Origin: an uncultured Pseudomonadota bacterium
Lineage (GTDB): Bacteria > Pseudomonadota > Alphaproteobacteria > RF32 > CAG-239
Direction: 5' to 3'
Assembly: GCA_902494875.1 (NCBI GenBank)
Contig: CABUUO010000016.1
Location: 1-27,990 of the forward strand
Length of the DNA stretch: 27,990 nt
Shown: piece after piece, positions 1-8,134 of the stretch
Numbering within the stretch: the stretch's first letter is position 1
How the letters are laid out: every line of letters begins with the position of its first letter
Made by a program: the position numbers and the translations under genes
The notes under the pieces: model-generated
The model's database searches: none
The model's input: the letters and a program-made list of their open reading frames with translations, nothing else
What the model was told of the DNA's origin: nothing

Positions 1-1
1 A

Positions 2-118
2 GAACTAAAGCCTGAGTATATTATGCCACGCGCCGCGAAGAAATACAACAATAAATTACCATCGGAATGGCAATTTTCACAAAAACGTTACGGAAAACAC
101 AAAATATTATGTATTTAA
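2..118 (+). CDS. Possible 3' end of an unknown gene (partial)
   Basis: An open frame enters from the left edge and runs 38 codons to a TAA at 116-118. The peptide is basic and polar, ending in KRYGKHKILCI, and contains the run PSEWQFSQKRYG, which looks like a genuine folded C-terminus rather than random translation. No start is visible and no family is recognised. It would be convergent with the ddpX operon, which stops at 176. The fragment is short enough that chance cannot be excluded. Confidence 0.35.
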   Translation, partial: ELKPEYIMPRAAKKYNNKLPSEWQFSQKRYGKHKILCI

Positions 119-147
119 CCGCTAAGCGTTTGTCAACCTTTTGGCGG
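119..147 (-). terminator. Weak hairpin downstream of ddpX operon
   Basis: CCGCTAA (119-125) can pair with TTGGCGG (141-147), seven pairs with one G-U, around a 15-nt loop. Read on the minus strand it lies 29 nt past the ddpX stop and is followed by TTAAATAC, a poor U-tract. It could end the bat-ddpX transcript, but the stem is short. It overlaps a repeated 17-bp element discussed among the findings. Confidence 0.3.
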
Positions 148-175
148 AAAAACAATACAATGATAAATTTCGAAA

Positions 176-790
176 TCAGTCTTTTTTCCAGACAATCAGC
201 GGATAATCGGCGCCGTTAGGCAGATTATAGTGCCACCATTCGTTAGGAATAGATTCAAGTCCGATGCTTTCCATCAGTTCTTTCAACTGTTTGCGGTTGG
301 CAATTTCATTCGGCATATCGGGATTTTGATAGTCGTGTCGAGCCTTTTGCAGATGCAGGGTAAAAGTTTCTTCGTTCCCGCTCATCAGCTGTTCGGCATA
401 TTGTTTTTCATAGGCGTCAATCCGGGTCGGATAAATAAGTTCCCGGCCGTCTTCATAACATAGGCAGCAGTCTATGGCGGCACCCCGGCAATGTAGGGAG
501 CGTTGGCAGGAGGAGGCGAAAAAACCGGGAATGGGAACAATGTCGTGCAGCATCTCGTGAGCGATCGGCGGACGGTAGGCGTCGCATATTTTGAGTTTCA
601 GCCGCTGCCGGCGGAGAAACGGAGTCAGTTTCTCCAGCTTTTTCAGCATTTCTTTACGGACAAAGGCCCGGTTGCCGAAGCCGATGCGCTCATAAACGGG
701 ACACAGAGTCATATTTTCAAAGCCGGCGTACATTAAATCGACAATGAACAAATCGCTGTTTTTTATTTCGAATAAGTCTTCGCTGAACAT
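176..790 (-). CDS. ddpX: D-alanyl-D-alanine dipeptidase (VanX/DdpX, peptidase M15D)
   Basis: Zinc dipeptidase family that hydrolyses free D-Ala-D-Ala. The signature SLHCRGAAID (residues 98-107) supplies metal ligands H100 and D107; IPNEWWHYNL (181-190) supplies catalytic E184 and ligand H187; AYRP supplies R73, the conserved active-site arginine. At 204 residues it has the full length of the family. There is no signal peptide, so it is probably cytoplasmic, where it would salvage D-alanine from cell-wall turnover rather than confer vancomycin resistance: no vanH or vanA partner is present. The start lies 7 nt after the batD stop, so it is almost certainly the last gene of the bat operon. I am confident of the family; the physiological role is inferred. 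Confidence 0.9.
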   Translation of the reverse strand: MFSEDLFEIKNSDLFIVDLMYAGFENMTLCPVYERIGFGNRAFVRKEMLKKLEKLTPFLRRQRLKLKICDAYRPPIAHEMLHDIVPIPGFFASSCQRSLHCRGAAIDCCLCYEDGRELIYPTRIDAYEKQYAEQLMSGNEETFTLHLQKARHDYQNPDMPNEIANRKQLKELMESIGLESIPNEWWHYNLPNGADYPLIVWKKD

Positions 791-797
791 TTTACCG

Positions 798-2567
798 TCA
801 TTTATATAAATCGGGCAGCAGTTTTGCCTCGGATTTTTGGTTTATTTTTTTCTTGTCAATTTTTTCAAAGCTTTTTAAAAATGCGTCGGTATCCCATTCG
901 CTGCCGTTATCGGCGTAAAGAGCCGCCGTGAGTTTGTCAAGCTCCTCGGCAAAGCTTTTGTCTTTGACCAGTTTGTTTACGTCGTTAAAGCTGCTGACTT
1001 TTGCCGCGCCGTATTTTTGCCGGCACCATCCCAAGATAGCGTCGCGCAGCGTCCGGATATCTTTAGCCTGAGCCGCCTTAACCAGTTGTCGGCGATAATC
1101 GCGAATATCTTCGTGTTCTTTGCTCCCGCGGGGTTTCATCAGCATATAGCTGATTAAAATGCCGAAGCCGCATGCACTGAGCAGCAGAATGACGATTTCG
1201 GTATTGGTAAAGCCTGTCGTTGCTGCTTCTCCGCCAATCAGGGCTTTCGTATCTTGGACAATGTTCTTTATGTTTTTGCTGCGCTCTTCAGGCGTGTCGC
1301 TTTTTATCTCGTTTGCATCCGGTGCTGCCGCGGGCGTTTCGCTTGGCATTATCTGTCCCGGAGCGCTCGGTTCCACTTCTATCTCCATGGCCGGAAGCGA
1401 TGCTTTTTCATACTTGCCGCTGTTAACGTTGAACCAGTCTACCTCTGCGGCCGGAATGGTTATTTTGCCGGCGGCGGTCGGAATATATACGTTTGAAATT
1501 TTGGCAATTGAAACGACGGATCCGTTCTCTGCCTTCATTTCGCTTTCGGGTTTTTCCGGATATTGTTTAAGGCCTTTGATTGCCGCAAACTTCATATCCG
1601 GCAGCTGATTGTCCAAAACCCCGTCGGCTTTAATGTATACCGTGCGGTTGACGGCTTCTCCGACCTTAAATTTTGGGTTTTGCGGCTCCCACTGCTGTGC
1701 CAGAACCACATCCTTGGCCGGCAGCCACCAATGTCCGTTGTTTTGAGCCGGAATCGGCTTAACTTCGACGCTGACTGGTTCGGTAGACAGCCGCACCGGA
1801 TTTCTGGCTGCAAAAAAGTCCGTGTCGCCGAGCAGGGCGCTGCGTATGTCATCGCCGAACAAACGTTCAAACGGATCAATGCTGCGTTTGTTTTTGGTCA
1901 GGTAAAAGCCTTCAAAATGAGCCTGAGGAATTTCCAGTTTGCCGCTTCTCTGCGGAAACAGGGCATAGCTGAAAACAATTTCACGGCTTTTTTTGCCGTT
2001 GACGACCATCGGCCGCACTTCAGGTTCTCCCAAAGAGCGGATAACCCAGTCGCGGCTGGTCGTAAAAGTAGGTTCGCTTCCCTGCAGGCCGCCGCCGTCA
2101 AACAGGCTGACTTTATAAATGACTTCCTGCTGAACATAAGGTGCGTTGTTGCTTATCCGTGCGCTCATCCTGTATGTCGGTGCCGCATTTCCGTCATCGG
2201 TCGTGCCGCCGCTCTCCGTTACGTTAATGGTTATCGGCTGGCTGCTTGCGCCGTTGATGTCAAAAGCCGGAATTGTAAAACTGCCTTTTTGCTTAGGCAT
2301 TAAAATCAGTTGCCAGCCGGAAGTGGACGTCTGTTGTCCGTTGATAAACGAAACGTTGGAAACATAGCCTTGGGAATAGATGTTGAAATCTTTCTCCAGC
2401 ACGCCGAAATCCGGTTTTTGCGGATTTGAGACATCGGTTTCCACGGTCAGCATAAAACTTTGTCCGAACGGAACCGTACTGCGGTTAACGGTTGCCTGCG
2501 TAAAATCGGCCCGGGCCTCGCCGCTGAACAACAAACTGACTAAAAGCAAACTTAAAAATCTTTTCAT
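798..2567 (-). CDS. batD: BatD-like oxygen-tolerance protein
   Basis: A 589-residue protein with a signal peptide (residues 1-20, cleavage after EARA), a long periplasmic beta-rich part (about 21-450), one membrane segment (about 456-477) and a cytoplasmic helical tail. This is the architecture of BatD, a component of the Bat (Bacteroides aerotolerance) complex family. The N-terminal stretch on filling up disulphide-free beta sandwiches fits the BatD repeats, including the YVQQEVIYKVSLF strand typical of the family. It follows the batB/batC fusion by 2 nt and precedes ddpX by 7 nt. The molecular function of BatD is not established; in several bacteria the operon affects stress resistance or envelope integrity. 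The call rests on architecture and operon order. Confidence 0.85.
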   Translation of the reverse strand: MKRFLSLLLVSLLFSGEARADFTQATVNRSTVPFGQSFMLTVETDVSNPQKPDFGVLEKDFNIYSQGYVSNVSFINGQQTSTSGWQLILMPKQKGSFTIPAFDINGASSQPITINVTESGGTTDDGNAAPTYRMSARISNNAPYVQQEVIYKVSLFDGGGLQGSEPTFTTSRDWVIRSLGEPEVRPMVVNGKKSREIVFSYALFPQRSGKLEIPQAHFEGFYLTKNKRSIDPFERLFGDDIRSALLGDTDFFAARNPVRLSTEPVSVEVKPIPAQNNGHWWLPAKDVVLAQQWEPQNPKFKVGEAVNRTVYIKADGVLDNQLPDMKFAAIKGLKQYPEKPESEMKAENGSVVSIAKISNVYIPTAAGKITIPAAEVDWFNVNSGKYEKASLPAMEIEVEPSAPGQIMPSETPAAAPDANEIKSDTPEERSKNIKNIVQDTKALIGGEAATTGFTNTEIVILLLSACGFGILISYMLMKPRGSKEHEDIRDYRRQLVKAAQAKDIRTLRDAILGWCRQKYGAAKVSSFNDVNKLVKDKSFAEELDKLTAALYADNGSEWDTDAFLKSFEKIDKKKINQKSEAKLLPDLYK

Positions 2568-2569
2568 TG

Positions 2570-4351
2570 TTACTCATCTCCATATCGGTTTAATCTGTAT
2601 TCTTTGGCAATAAACGCTTTCAAAAGCCCGCCCGGATCTTCGGGAATTTCCCGAAACTTTTGTATCCGCGCCTGCCGTTCTTCGTCGTTTTCGCCGCCGT
2701 CTTCTTTTTCGTTGCCTCCGGCCGCTTCGGCTTCTCGTTCTTCATCGCCTTCGTTTTGCGGTTCGGCGGAAGAGCCCTGCGGCTGGTTGTTGCGGGAACG
2801 TTCGTCGTCGCTTTCATCTCCCTGCTGAGGCTGCTCCTCTCCTTGTCCCTGCTGTGTATCCTGCGGCGTTTGTTGATTTTCTCCGCTTTGGGCATCTTTC
2901 CGGTCTTGCTGCTTATTGTCCGGTTCCTGTTGGTTTTGTTCGCCGTTTTCGGGACTGTTTTGCGCCTCTTGATTGTCACCCTGATTGTTTTGGGACTGCT
3001 GCTGGTTGTCCTGAGCCTGCTGCTGTTGGTTGTTTTGCCGGCTTTGCTGTTGATTCTGCTGGTTTTGCTGTTGCTGTCGTTTCAGATATTCCAGATTGAA
3101 TTTTGCATCTTCGTGTTCGGGTTCAAGCTTCAAAACCTCTTCGTATTTTTTGATGGCCTCGGGAATCTTTCCGCCTTTGGCCAACGCGTTGCCCTGATTG
3201 TACAAGCCGGTTGCGTCATTTGCCTGTTCAAAGGATTTCAGCGCCGCCTTATAGTCGCCGAGCCGGTACAGGGCCGAAGCTTTCCAGTTTGTGTCTTCAA
3301 ATTTTTCTGCGGCGGTTTTAAAATCTCCCCGGCTGAAAGCCTGATACCCCTGCTGATTGCTGTTTAAGAACATATCGGGCATTTGAGCCTGAGCCGTTTT
3401 GCTGACGCCGAGCAGCAGTACGATGACAAAAATGCCGCGGCGGAAGAAGTACAGACAGCAGAGCAGGGGAATAATGCTCAGATAATAACCGGCGTCTTTC
3501 CAGGTAGACTGCATATTTTCGCTGAGTTTGAGTTCGCTGATGTGCGTGTTGACAAAAGAATCAATGGCGTTAACGTCCCGGTCGGAACTGCTCAGGTTTT
3601 CATAAACGCCGCCGCCGTATTTGCTTATGAGTTTGAGCTTTTCGTTGTTTTCTCTGCTGACGGCCAGAACGCTCACCGCATATTTGTCGTTTTGCGCGTT
3701 TTGGGCCGCCTCCAGTGCCAGATCAAACCTTTGCCCAACGTCGGGGCTGAATATAACGATATTGCCGTTAAAGTAACCGGCATTCTTAAATTTTTCCACC
3801 GCCAGATCTATGGCCCGGTCCAGTCGGTCGCCATTAGACGGCATAATATCATAATTGACGGCCGGCAAAAGGTTGATGATGATTTCCTTATCTTCTGTCA
3901 GGGGAGTAATCAGAAAGGGTTCGTTTGTATAGACGATAAGCCCGCTTTGAGCCGATTTCAGACCGTTAAGCAAATCGATGATTTTATATTTTGCACGTTC
4001 CAGCCGGCTTGGCATCAAATCCTTTTCTTTCATGTCCGAAGACAGGTTCAGCAAAATCATAACCGGATTTTCCGGTGCCATCGACGGTGCTTCCTGTTTT
4101 TGCCAAGACGGCCCGGCAATGGCAAAGATACCGGCGACAAAGGCGCTTATTCCCAAAAATCCCAGAACGCGCCGCTGAACGGAAGAACCTTTGATTAAAA
4201 GAAAATTGAGCAGCTTTTTGTCGCAGACGTTTTCCCACGAAGACTTATTGCGGATTCCGCGAAAATATCTGACATAGAAAAAAATCGGCAGCACCAGGGC
4301 CAGCAGCCACCAGGGACGCAAAAAGTGAAAATTATCGATAAACTCCTGCAT
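2570..4351 (-). CDS. batB: BatB-BatC fusion: VWA domain plus TPR protein
   Basis: I place the start at 4351 (protein begins MQEFIDNF, 593 residues), because a strong AGGAGG lies 7 nt before it and it follows the batA TAA by one base; an in-frame ATG at 4405 inside batA has no such site. Domains: membrane helices near 12-30 and 60-80, a von Willebrand A domain (about 92-270), two more helices (about 288-322), TPR-like repeats (about 328-425), then a Gln/Asn/Glu-rich low-complexity linker (about 426-555) and a conserved C-terminal motif IPEDPGGLL (569-577). The VWA metal site is degenerate: where DxSxS is expected the protein reads NLSSD (102-106). The BatB-BatC fusion is common in Proteobacteria. 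It probably pairs with BatA and BatD in the inner membrane. Confidence 0.88.
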   Translation of the reverse strand: MQEFIDNFHFLRPWWLLALVLPIFFYVRYFRGIRNKSSWENVCDKKLLNFLLIKGSSVQRRVLGFLGISAFVAGIFAIAGPSWQKQEAPSMAPENPVMILLNLSSDMKEKDLMPSRLERAKYKIIDLLNGLKSAQSGLIVYTNEPFLITPLTEDKEIIINLLPAVNYDIMPSNGDRLDRAIDLAVEKFKNAGYFNGNIVIFSPDVGQRFDLALEAAQNAQNDKYAVSVLAVSRENNEKLKLISKYGGGVYENLSSSDRDVNAIDSFVNTHISELKLSENMQSTWKDAGYYLSIIPLLCCLYFFRRGIFVIVLLLGVSKTAQAQMPDMFLNSNQQGYQAFSRGDFKTAAEKFEDTNWKASALYRLGDYKAALKSFEQANDATGLYNQGNALAKGGKIPEAIKKYEEVLKLEPEHEDAKFNLEYLKRQQQQNQQNQQQSRQNNQQQQAQDNQQQSQNNQGDNQEAQNSPENGEQNQQEPDNKQQDRKDAQSGENQQTPQDTQQGQGEEQPQQGDESDDERSRNNQPQGSSAEPQNEGDEEREAEAAGGNEKEDGGENDEERQARIQKFREIPEDPGGLLKAFIAKEYRLNRYGDE

Positions 4352-4352
4352 C

Positions 4353-5357
4353 TTATTTCCTCCTGGCCAGTCCGAACAAAATGCCTGCCAGCACCAAAGC
4401 CGCAATTAGGGGCACATAAAACAGCTCCTTGGTTTCGACCACGTATTGCTCATTGTTTTCGTCCGGTTCCAGCTTGTCGATAATGTCATAGATTCGCCGC
4501 AGGCTTTCCGTATCCTTGGCGCGGAAATAATTGCCCTTTGTTTCCGCGGCCAGCTGTTTCAGGCCTTCTTCGTCGAGCCCGCTGTTTGGCGCGGCAATCT
4601 GAAAGCCGAAAAACGATTGTATCAGCGAGCCCTCGGCGCCGACACCGATGGTATAAACCTTAACGCCTTCCGATTTTGCCAGATTAATGGCTTCCGGCAG
4701 GCTTAGCGAACCGTCGTTGTTTTCGCCGTCGGTCAGCAGAATGATAATTTTTTTGTCTTTGTCTTTGCTGTCCTGCAAAGATTTAAGAGCCACGCCCAGA
4801 GCATCGCCGATGGAAGTTGAATCTCCGGCCATGCCGGCGTCCATGTTCCACAGGATTTCCTGAACGGAGCGTTTGTCATAAGTGATCGGCGCCTGAAGAT
4901 AGGCGCGTGTTCCGAACAAAACCAGTCCCATACGGTCGTCGCGGCGTTTTTGGATAAATTCGCTGGCAACTTTTTTGACGGCGCTGAGACGGTTAATGCG
5001 GCGGTTGTTAATGGTAAAATCTGGTTGCAGCATGGAGTTGGAAATGTCCATCACCAGCAGGATGTCGCGGCTGTAGTTTTTCACCCGAACTGGTTCGCCG
5101 ATCCATTGCGGCCGGGCGACTGCCATAACCAGCAGCGCATAAATAACATAAAGCAGAGCCAATCCCGTGCTTGATCCTTTTTCGGGAAAACCGCGCCCCC
5201 AAATGCCGCCGGACTGGATTTTAATTTTCTCTATGTCTTTGATAAAAGGCACCCGCAGCGCATCGCCGTGCAGACCTTTGACCGCCGGCAGCAAGTAGCG
5301 CAGCAGTACCGGAACAATCAGCAGAAATACCGCATAAGGAAAGGCAAAATGGTTCAT
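4353..5357 (-). CDS. batA: BatA: membrane-anchored VWA-domain protein
   Basis: 334 residues with membrane helices at about 6-24 and 65-82, a von Willebrand A domain (about 98-295) and a C-terminal helix (about 312-330), the standard BatA layout. The metal-ion-dependent adhesion site is intact: DISNS (104-108), T181 in DSTSIGDAL, and D210 in LLTDGE. That contrasts with the neighbouring BatB part, whose site is degenerate, and suggests BatA is the metal-dependent ligand binder of the pair. Its ATG overlaps the stop of the DUF4381 gene by four bases (ATGA), a sign of translational coupling. Function at molecular level is unknown in the family; a role in envelope stress tolerance is inferred from homologues. 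Confidence 0.9.
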   Translation of the reverse strand: MNHFAFPYAVFLLIVPVLLRYLLPAVKGLHGDALRVPFIKDIEKIKIQSGGIWGRGFPEKGSSTGLALLYVIYALLVMAVARPQWIGEPVRVKNYSRDILLVMDISNSMLQPDFTINNRRINRLSAVKKVASEFIQKRRDDRMGLVLFGTRAYLQAPITYDKRSVQEILWNMDAGMAGDSTSIGDALGVALKSLQDSKDKDKKIIILLTDGENNDGSLSLPEAINLAKSEGVKVYTIGVGAEGSLIQSFFGFQIAAPNSGLDEEGLKQLAAETKGNYFRAKDTESLRRIYDIIDKLEPDENNEQYVVETKELFYVPLIAALVLAGILFGLARRK

Positions 5358-5806
5358 AAATTTTCTCCGATCCAGTTTTTGCAGAATCCGCGCAGCCTTT
5401 CGATGTCCTGTTCGTTATAAAGATCCGTGTCCCGCGGAATGTAGGGCGCGTTTGTCAAAAGCTCTCCGGTGCGCCGGTCGAGTTTTTTGCGGGCATGGCT
5501 GTTCAGAAAATCAATCCACTCTTTTCCTTGCAGGGTGGTGGCGTTTTTATATTTATAAACGCAGATTCGCCGCAGAATCTCCGACATCTGTTGAGCGGCA
5601 TAAACCGCGTTGCCGGAAGAGATGTTTTGCAGAAGTTTGATGGCGTAACGGCTTTTGCTGTAGCGGCGTACATAAAGGGCAAACTGAATCATTAAAATCA
5701 GCAGAATGACGGCGCACAAAACCAGCCACCAGCCGTACGCCACCGGAAACGGCGAAACCTCAAGCGGTATATGTATATCTCTTAATTCCGGCAAATTGTC
5801 ATTCAT
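5354..5806 (-). CDS. DUF4381 family membrane protein of the Bat operon
   Basis: A 150-residue protein with one membrane segment (about 27-47, in GWWLVLCAVILLILMI) and a cytoplasmic helical domain containing RRICVYKY and GKEWIDFL, features I associate with DUF4381 proteins that sit between the DUF58 and batA genes of Bat-type operons. It is the first gene of this operon here; the moxR ATPase and DUF58 genes that usually precede it are absent upstream, where a terminator and an unrelated gene are found. An AAGGTG 9 nt upstream serves as a weak ribosome site. Probably a small scaffold for the VWA proteins, but this is not established. Confidence 0.75.
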   Translation of the reverse strand: MNDNLPELRDIHIPLEVSPFPVAYGWWLVLCAVILLILMIQFALYVRRYSKSRYAIKLLQNISSGNAVYAAQQMSEILRRICVYKYKNATTLQGKEWIDFLNSHARKKLDRRTGELLTNAPYIPRDTDLYNEQDIERLRGFCKNWIGENL

Positions 5807-5909
5807 ATCAACACCTTACGCCCGATTTGCAGCCTTTTGCGGACTTTTTTTGATTCCTCTTGTAAATTTAGGCGTTCCGCGCTCAAATATCAAGCGCTTT
5901 TAAAAATAA

Positions 5910-5943
5910 AAAGTCCCGTTTCCGGCGAAAGAAACGAGACTTT
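5910..5943 (-). terminator. Intrinsic terminator of the 239-residue gene
   Basis: Arms 5910-5922 and 5931-5943 pair over 13 positions with one G-U, loop of 8 nt; on the minus strand it is followed by TTTATTTTTA. It lies 16 nt past the stop at 5960, so it ends that transcript and separates it from the bat operon. Confidence 0.8.
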
Positions 5944-5959
5944 GGTAGATAGGAGTGTT

Positions 5960-6679
5960 TTAGGCTTCGGTAGCGGATGTTTCCTTATAGGCGACAATGT
6001 CCGAAACTCTGACCTCCTCGCCGAGCGCGTTGGGAAATTTGATAATCCGGGAGTTGTAAAGATGCTGTAAAACGGTTTCTTCTTCCTCGGGGACAATCCC
6101 GTGCCGACAGTCTTCCAGCAGAGCATTGCTCATAGCGTAAACGTTCATCATCGTGTTCCAGTCAAGCTTGCCGTAATCCGGATAATATTGCCGGATCTGC
6201 TGTTCGCTGATGATTTTTTCCTTTTCCCAGAGACGAACGTCTTTAAACGCCAGATAAATGTTTTGCACGGCTTCTTCAATCCGCAGCTCCTTGCGCCAGT
6301 CCTTGAGCTGCATAAAGCTTTTGTCGTTGGCCGTCAGAATGGCGACTCTGATTTTGAACAACGGGAGCAGTTTTGCCAGTCTGCGGTTGGATTCCAGATT
6401 GATTTCCATCCGCCTTTCGTCCTCGGCCTCAACGGTCAGTTCCTTTTGCAGCTGTTCCATTTCGGGCAGGAGCTCTTCCTTGGTTTTGCAGAAAATTTTG
6501 TTGCCGTTGACAAACAGTTTCTGAACCAGATTTTTGCAAAATTCGGCTTCAATTTCTGCGCCTGATGAAATCCCTTTGGCTAAGTCGGAGGCAAGCTCAA
6601 ATTCAAAGCCGTTGGCCAAAACCAATACGGTGTTTCCGTCACGGACGAGAACACGGTCGATAATGTCTTTTACTGTCAT
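5960..6679 (-). CDS. Uncharacterised cytoplasmic protein, 239 residues
   Basis: I do not recognise this protein. It has no signal peptide or membrane segment. The first 60 or so residues look like a small beta domain (VLVRDGNTVLVLANGFEFEL), followed by a charged, helical middle with a likely coiled coil around 72-102 (EELLPEMEQLQKEL) and a helical C-terminal part with aromatic-rich YYPDYGKLDW. Codon use matches neighbours. It is monocistronic: a terminator follows it at 5910-5943 and the tyrS terminator precedes it. The initiating ATG at 6677-6679 has no clear Shine-Dalgarno sequence in the AT-rich leader. Length and composition argue for a real gene; function unknown. Confidence 0.7.
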   Translation of the reverse strand: MTVKDIIDRVLVRDGNTVLVLANGFEFELASDLAKGISSGAEIEAEFCKNLVQKLFVNGNKIFCKTKEELLPEMEQLQKELTVEAEDERRMEINLESNRRLAKLLPLFKIRVAILTANDKSFMQLKDWRKELRIEEAVQNIYLAFKDVRLWEKEKIISEQQIRQYYPDYGKLDWNTMMNVYAMSNALLEDCRHGIVPEEEETVLQHLYNSRIIKFPNALGEEVRVSDIVAYKETSATEA

Positions 6680-6773
6680 ATGTTAATAATTTTATAATTC
6701 TACGTTAATTAAAGATAAAATATCACAAAAACAGAATGCTGACAATAAAAAAACATATTTTATTTAAATAAAA

Positions 6774-6795
6774 AAGCCTCCGTGAACGGAGGCTT
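6774..6795 (-). terminator. Intrinsic terminator of tyrS
   Basis: AAGCCTCCG (6774-6782) and CGGAGGCTT (6787-6795) form a perfect nine-pair stem with a four-base loop. On the minus strand it is followed by TTTTTTATTT, and it lies 14 nt past the tyrS stop. Confidence 0.92.
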
Positions 6796-6808
6796 ATGCT
6801 TAAAAGCT

Positions 6809-8059
6809 TCAGGCTGCTTTTATCAGGCCGTGCTTTTTCTTGCCCTGAGAAAGCTTAACCTGCCCGTCGTGGTAGTCTTTGGCCGAAATTACGTAATTTT
6901 CGTCGCAGATGACCTCATCGTTGATTTTCAGTCCGTTCTGCTTAATCAGCCGACGAGCTTCGCCTTTGCTGGCAACAAAGCCGATTTGCAGAAAAGCGTC
7001 CAGAATGCCGATGTCGCCGTTGACGCTGATGCTGGGCAGCTCGCCGCCGGCCGCGCCTTGTTCAAAAACCTGAACCGCCGTAGTCTGAGCCGCTTTGGCT
7101 TCTTCTTCGCCGCGGCAGATTTTGGTTGCTTCAAAGGCCAGAATCTTTTTGGCTTCGTTGATTTCCTGATCTTTCAACGCTTCCAGACGGCGGATTTCGT
7201 CCATCGGCAGATCAGTGTAAATCCGCAGGCATTTTCCGACCTCGGCGTCGCCGATATTGCGGAAATACTGGTAATAATCATAGGAAGAAAGCTTCTCGTC
7301 GTTAATCCATACGGCATTGCCCTCTGATTTCCCCATTTTTTTGCCGGCCGAATCGGTAATAATCGGACTGGTAAAGCCGAACAGTTCCACGTCATATTTG
7401 CGGCGGCCGAGTTCGGTGCCGGACGTAATGTTGCCCCATTGGTCGGAACCGGCGATTTGAGCGCGGCAGCCGTATTTTTGATACAATTCGCAGAAGTCAT
7501 ACCCTTGCAGCAGCATATAGTTGAATTCCAAAAAAGACATCGGCTGTTCGCGGTCCAGACGAGACTTGACGCTTTCCATCGTCAGCATGCGGTTGACTGA
7601 ATAATAGGTGCCGATGTCGCGCAGAAAGGCAAGGTAGTTGATGTCCTTAAACCAGTCCCAGTTGTCGACCATGACCGCGTCGTTTTTGCCGTCGCCGAAC
7701 TTCAGAAATTTGCCGAAAGATTTTTTTAGTCCCTGCACGTTGTGAGCCAGCGTTTCTTCGCTCAAAAAGGGCCGCAGCTTGTCTTTGCCTGACGGATCGC
7801 CGATGCGGGCCGTGGCGCCGCCGACCAGCGTCAATGGCTTATGGCCGCATTTTTGAAACCACCTCATCATCATCAAAGGGACGATATGACCGACATGCAG
7901 ACTGTCCCCGGTCGGGTCAGACCCCAGATATCCCACCGCCGGCACGCCTTTCTGTTCGCATTCGCAGAGGTAGGCGTCAAAACCGCCCTCATTGGTGCAT
8001 TGATTGTAAAAGCCGCGTTCAAGCATGATGTTCATGAATTGTGATTTAAATTGAGTCAT
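6809..8059 (-). CDS. tyrS: Tyrosyl-tRNA synthetase
   Basis: Class I aminoacyl-tRNA synthetase charging tRNA-Tyr with tyrosine in the cytoplasm. The ATP-binding HIGH motif is HVGH (55-58) in GDSLHVGHIVP, the KMSKS loop is KMGKS (241-245), and the tyrosine/tRNA region GSDQWGN (204-210) is intact. The C-terminal S4-like RNA-binding domain (about 346-416, EARRLIKQNGLKINDEV) is complete. Length 416 is normal for the bacterial TyrS. A purine-rich GGAAAGGG just upstream is the ribosome site. It is transcribed alone and divergently from anmK across 75 bp that must carry both promoters; in several alphaproteobacteria tyrS and anmK are likewise divergent neighbours. Confidence 0.97.
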   Translation of the reverse strand: MTQFKSQFMNIMLERGFYNQCTNEGGFDAYLCECEQKGVPAVGYLGSDPTGDSLHVGHIVPLMMMRWFQKCGHKPLTLVGGATARIGDPSGKDKLRPFLSEETLAHNVQGLKKSFGKFLKFGDGKNDAVMVDNWDWFKDINYLAFLRDIGTYYSVNRMLTMESVKSRLDREQPMSFLEFNYMLLQGYDFCELYQKYGCRAQIAGSDQWGNITSGTELGRRKYDVELFGFTSPIITDSAGKKMGKSEGNAVWINDEKLSSYDYYQYFRNIGDAEVGKCLRIYTDLPMDEIRRLEALKDQEINEAKKILAFEATKICRGEEEAKAAQTTAVQVFEQGAAGGELPSISVNGDIGILDAFLQIGFVASKGEARRLIKQNGLKINDEVICDENYVISAKDYHDGQVKLSQGKKKHGLIKAA

Positions 8060-8134
8060 TTTCCCTTTCCTTATAATAAATTCTTAACGCATATTAGCAT
8101 ATATTTGAGATAGTGCAACAGATTCGGTAAACTT

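Noticed and set aside
2860..3080. CAG/CAA-rich stretch considered as a DNA repeat or CRISPR-like array
   Set aside because: No regular repeat unit or spacers; it is simply a low-complexity coding region.
2660..3367. Hydrophobic Leu/Val-rich plus-strand frame that resembles a membrane protein
   Set aside because: It is the antisense of the Gln-rich part of the BatB-BatC fusion: CAG/CAA codons read backwards give Leu and Val codons.
4353..4405. Upstream ATG at 4405 as the batB start
   Set aside because: It would overlap batA by 50 bp and encode a Trp/Cys-rich extension without a ribosome site, whereas 4351 has AGGAGG at ideal spacing.
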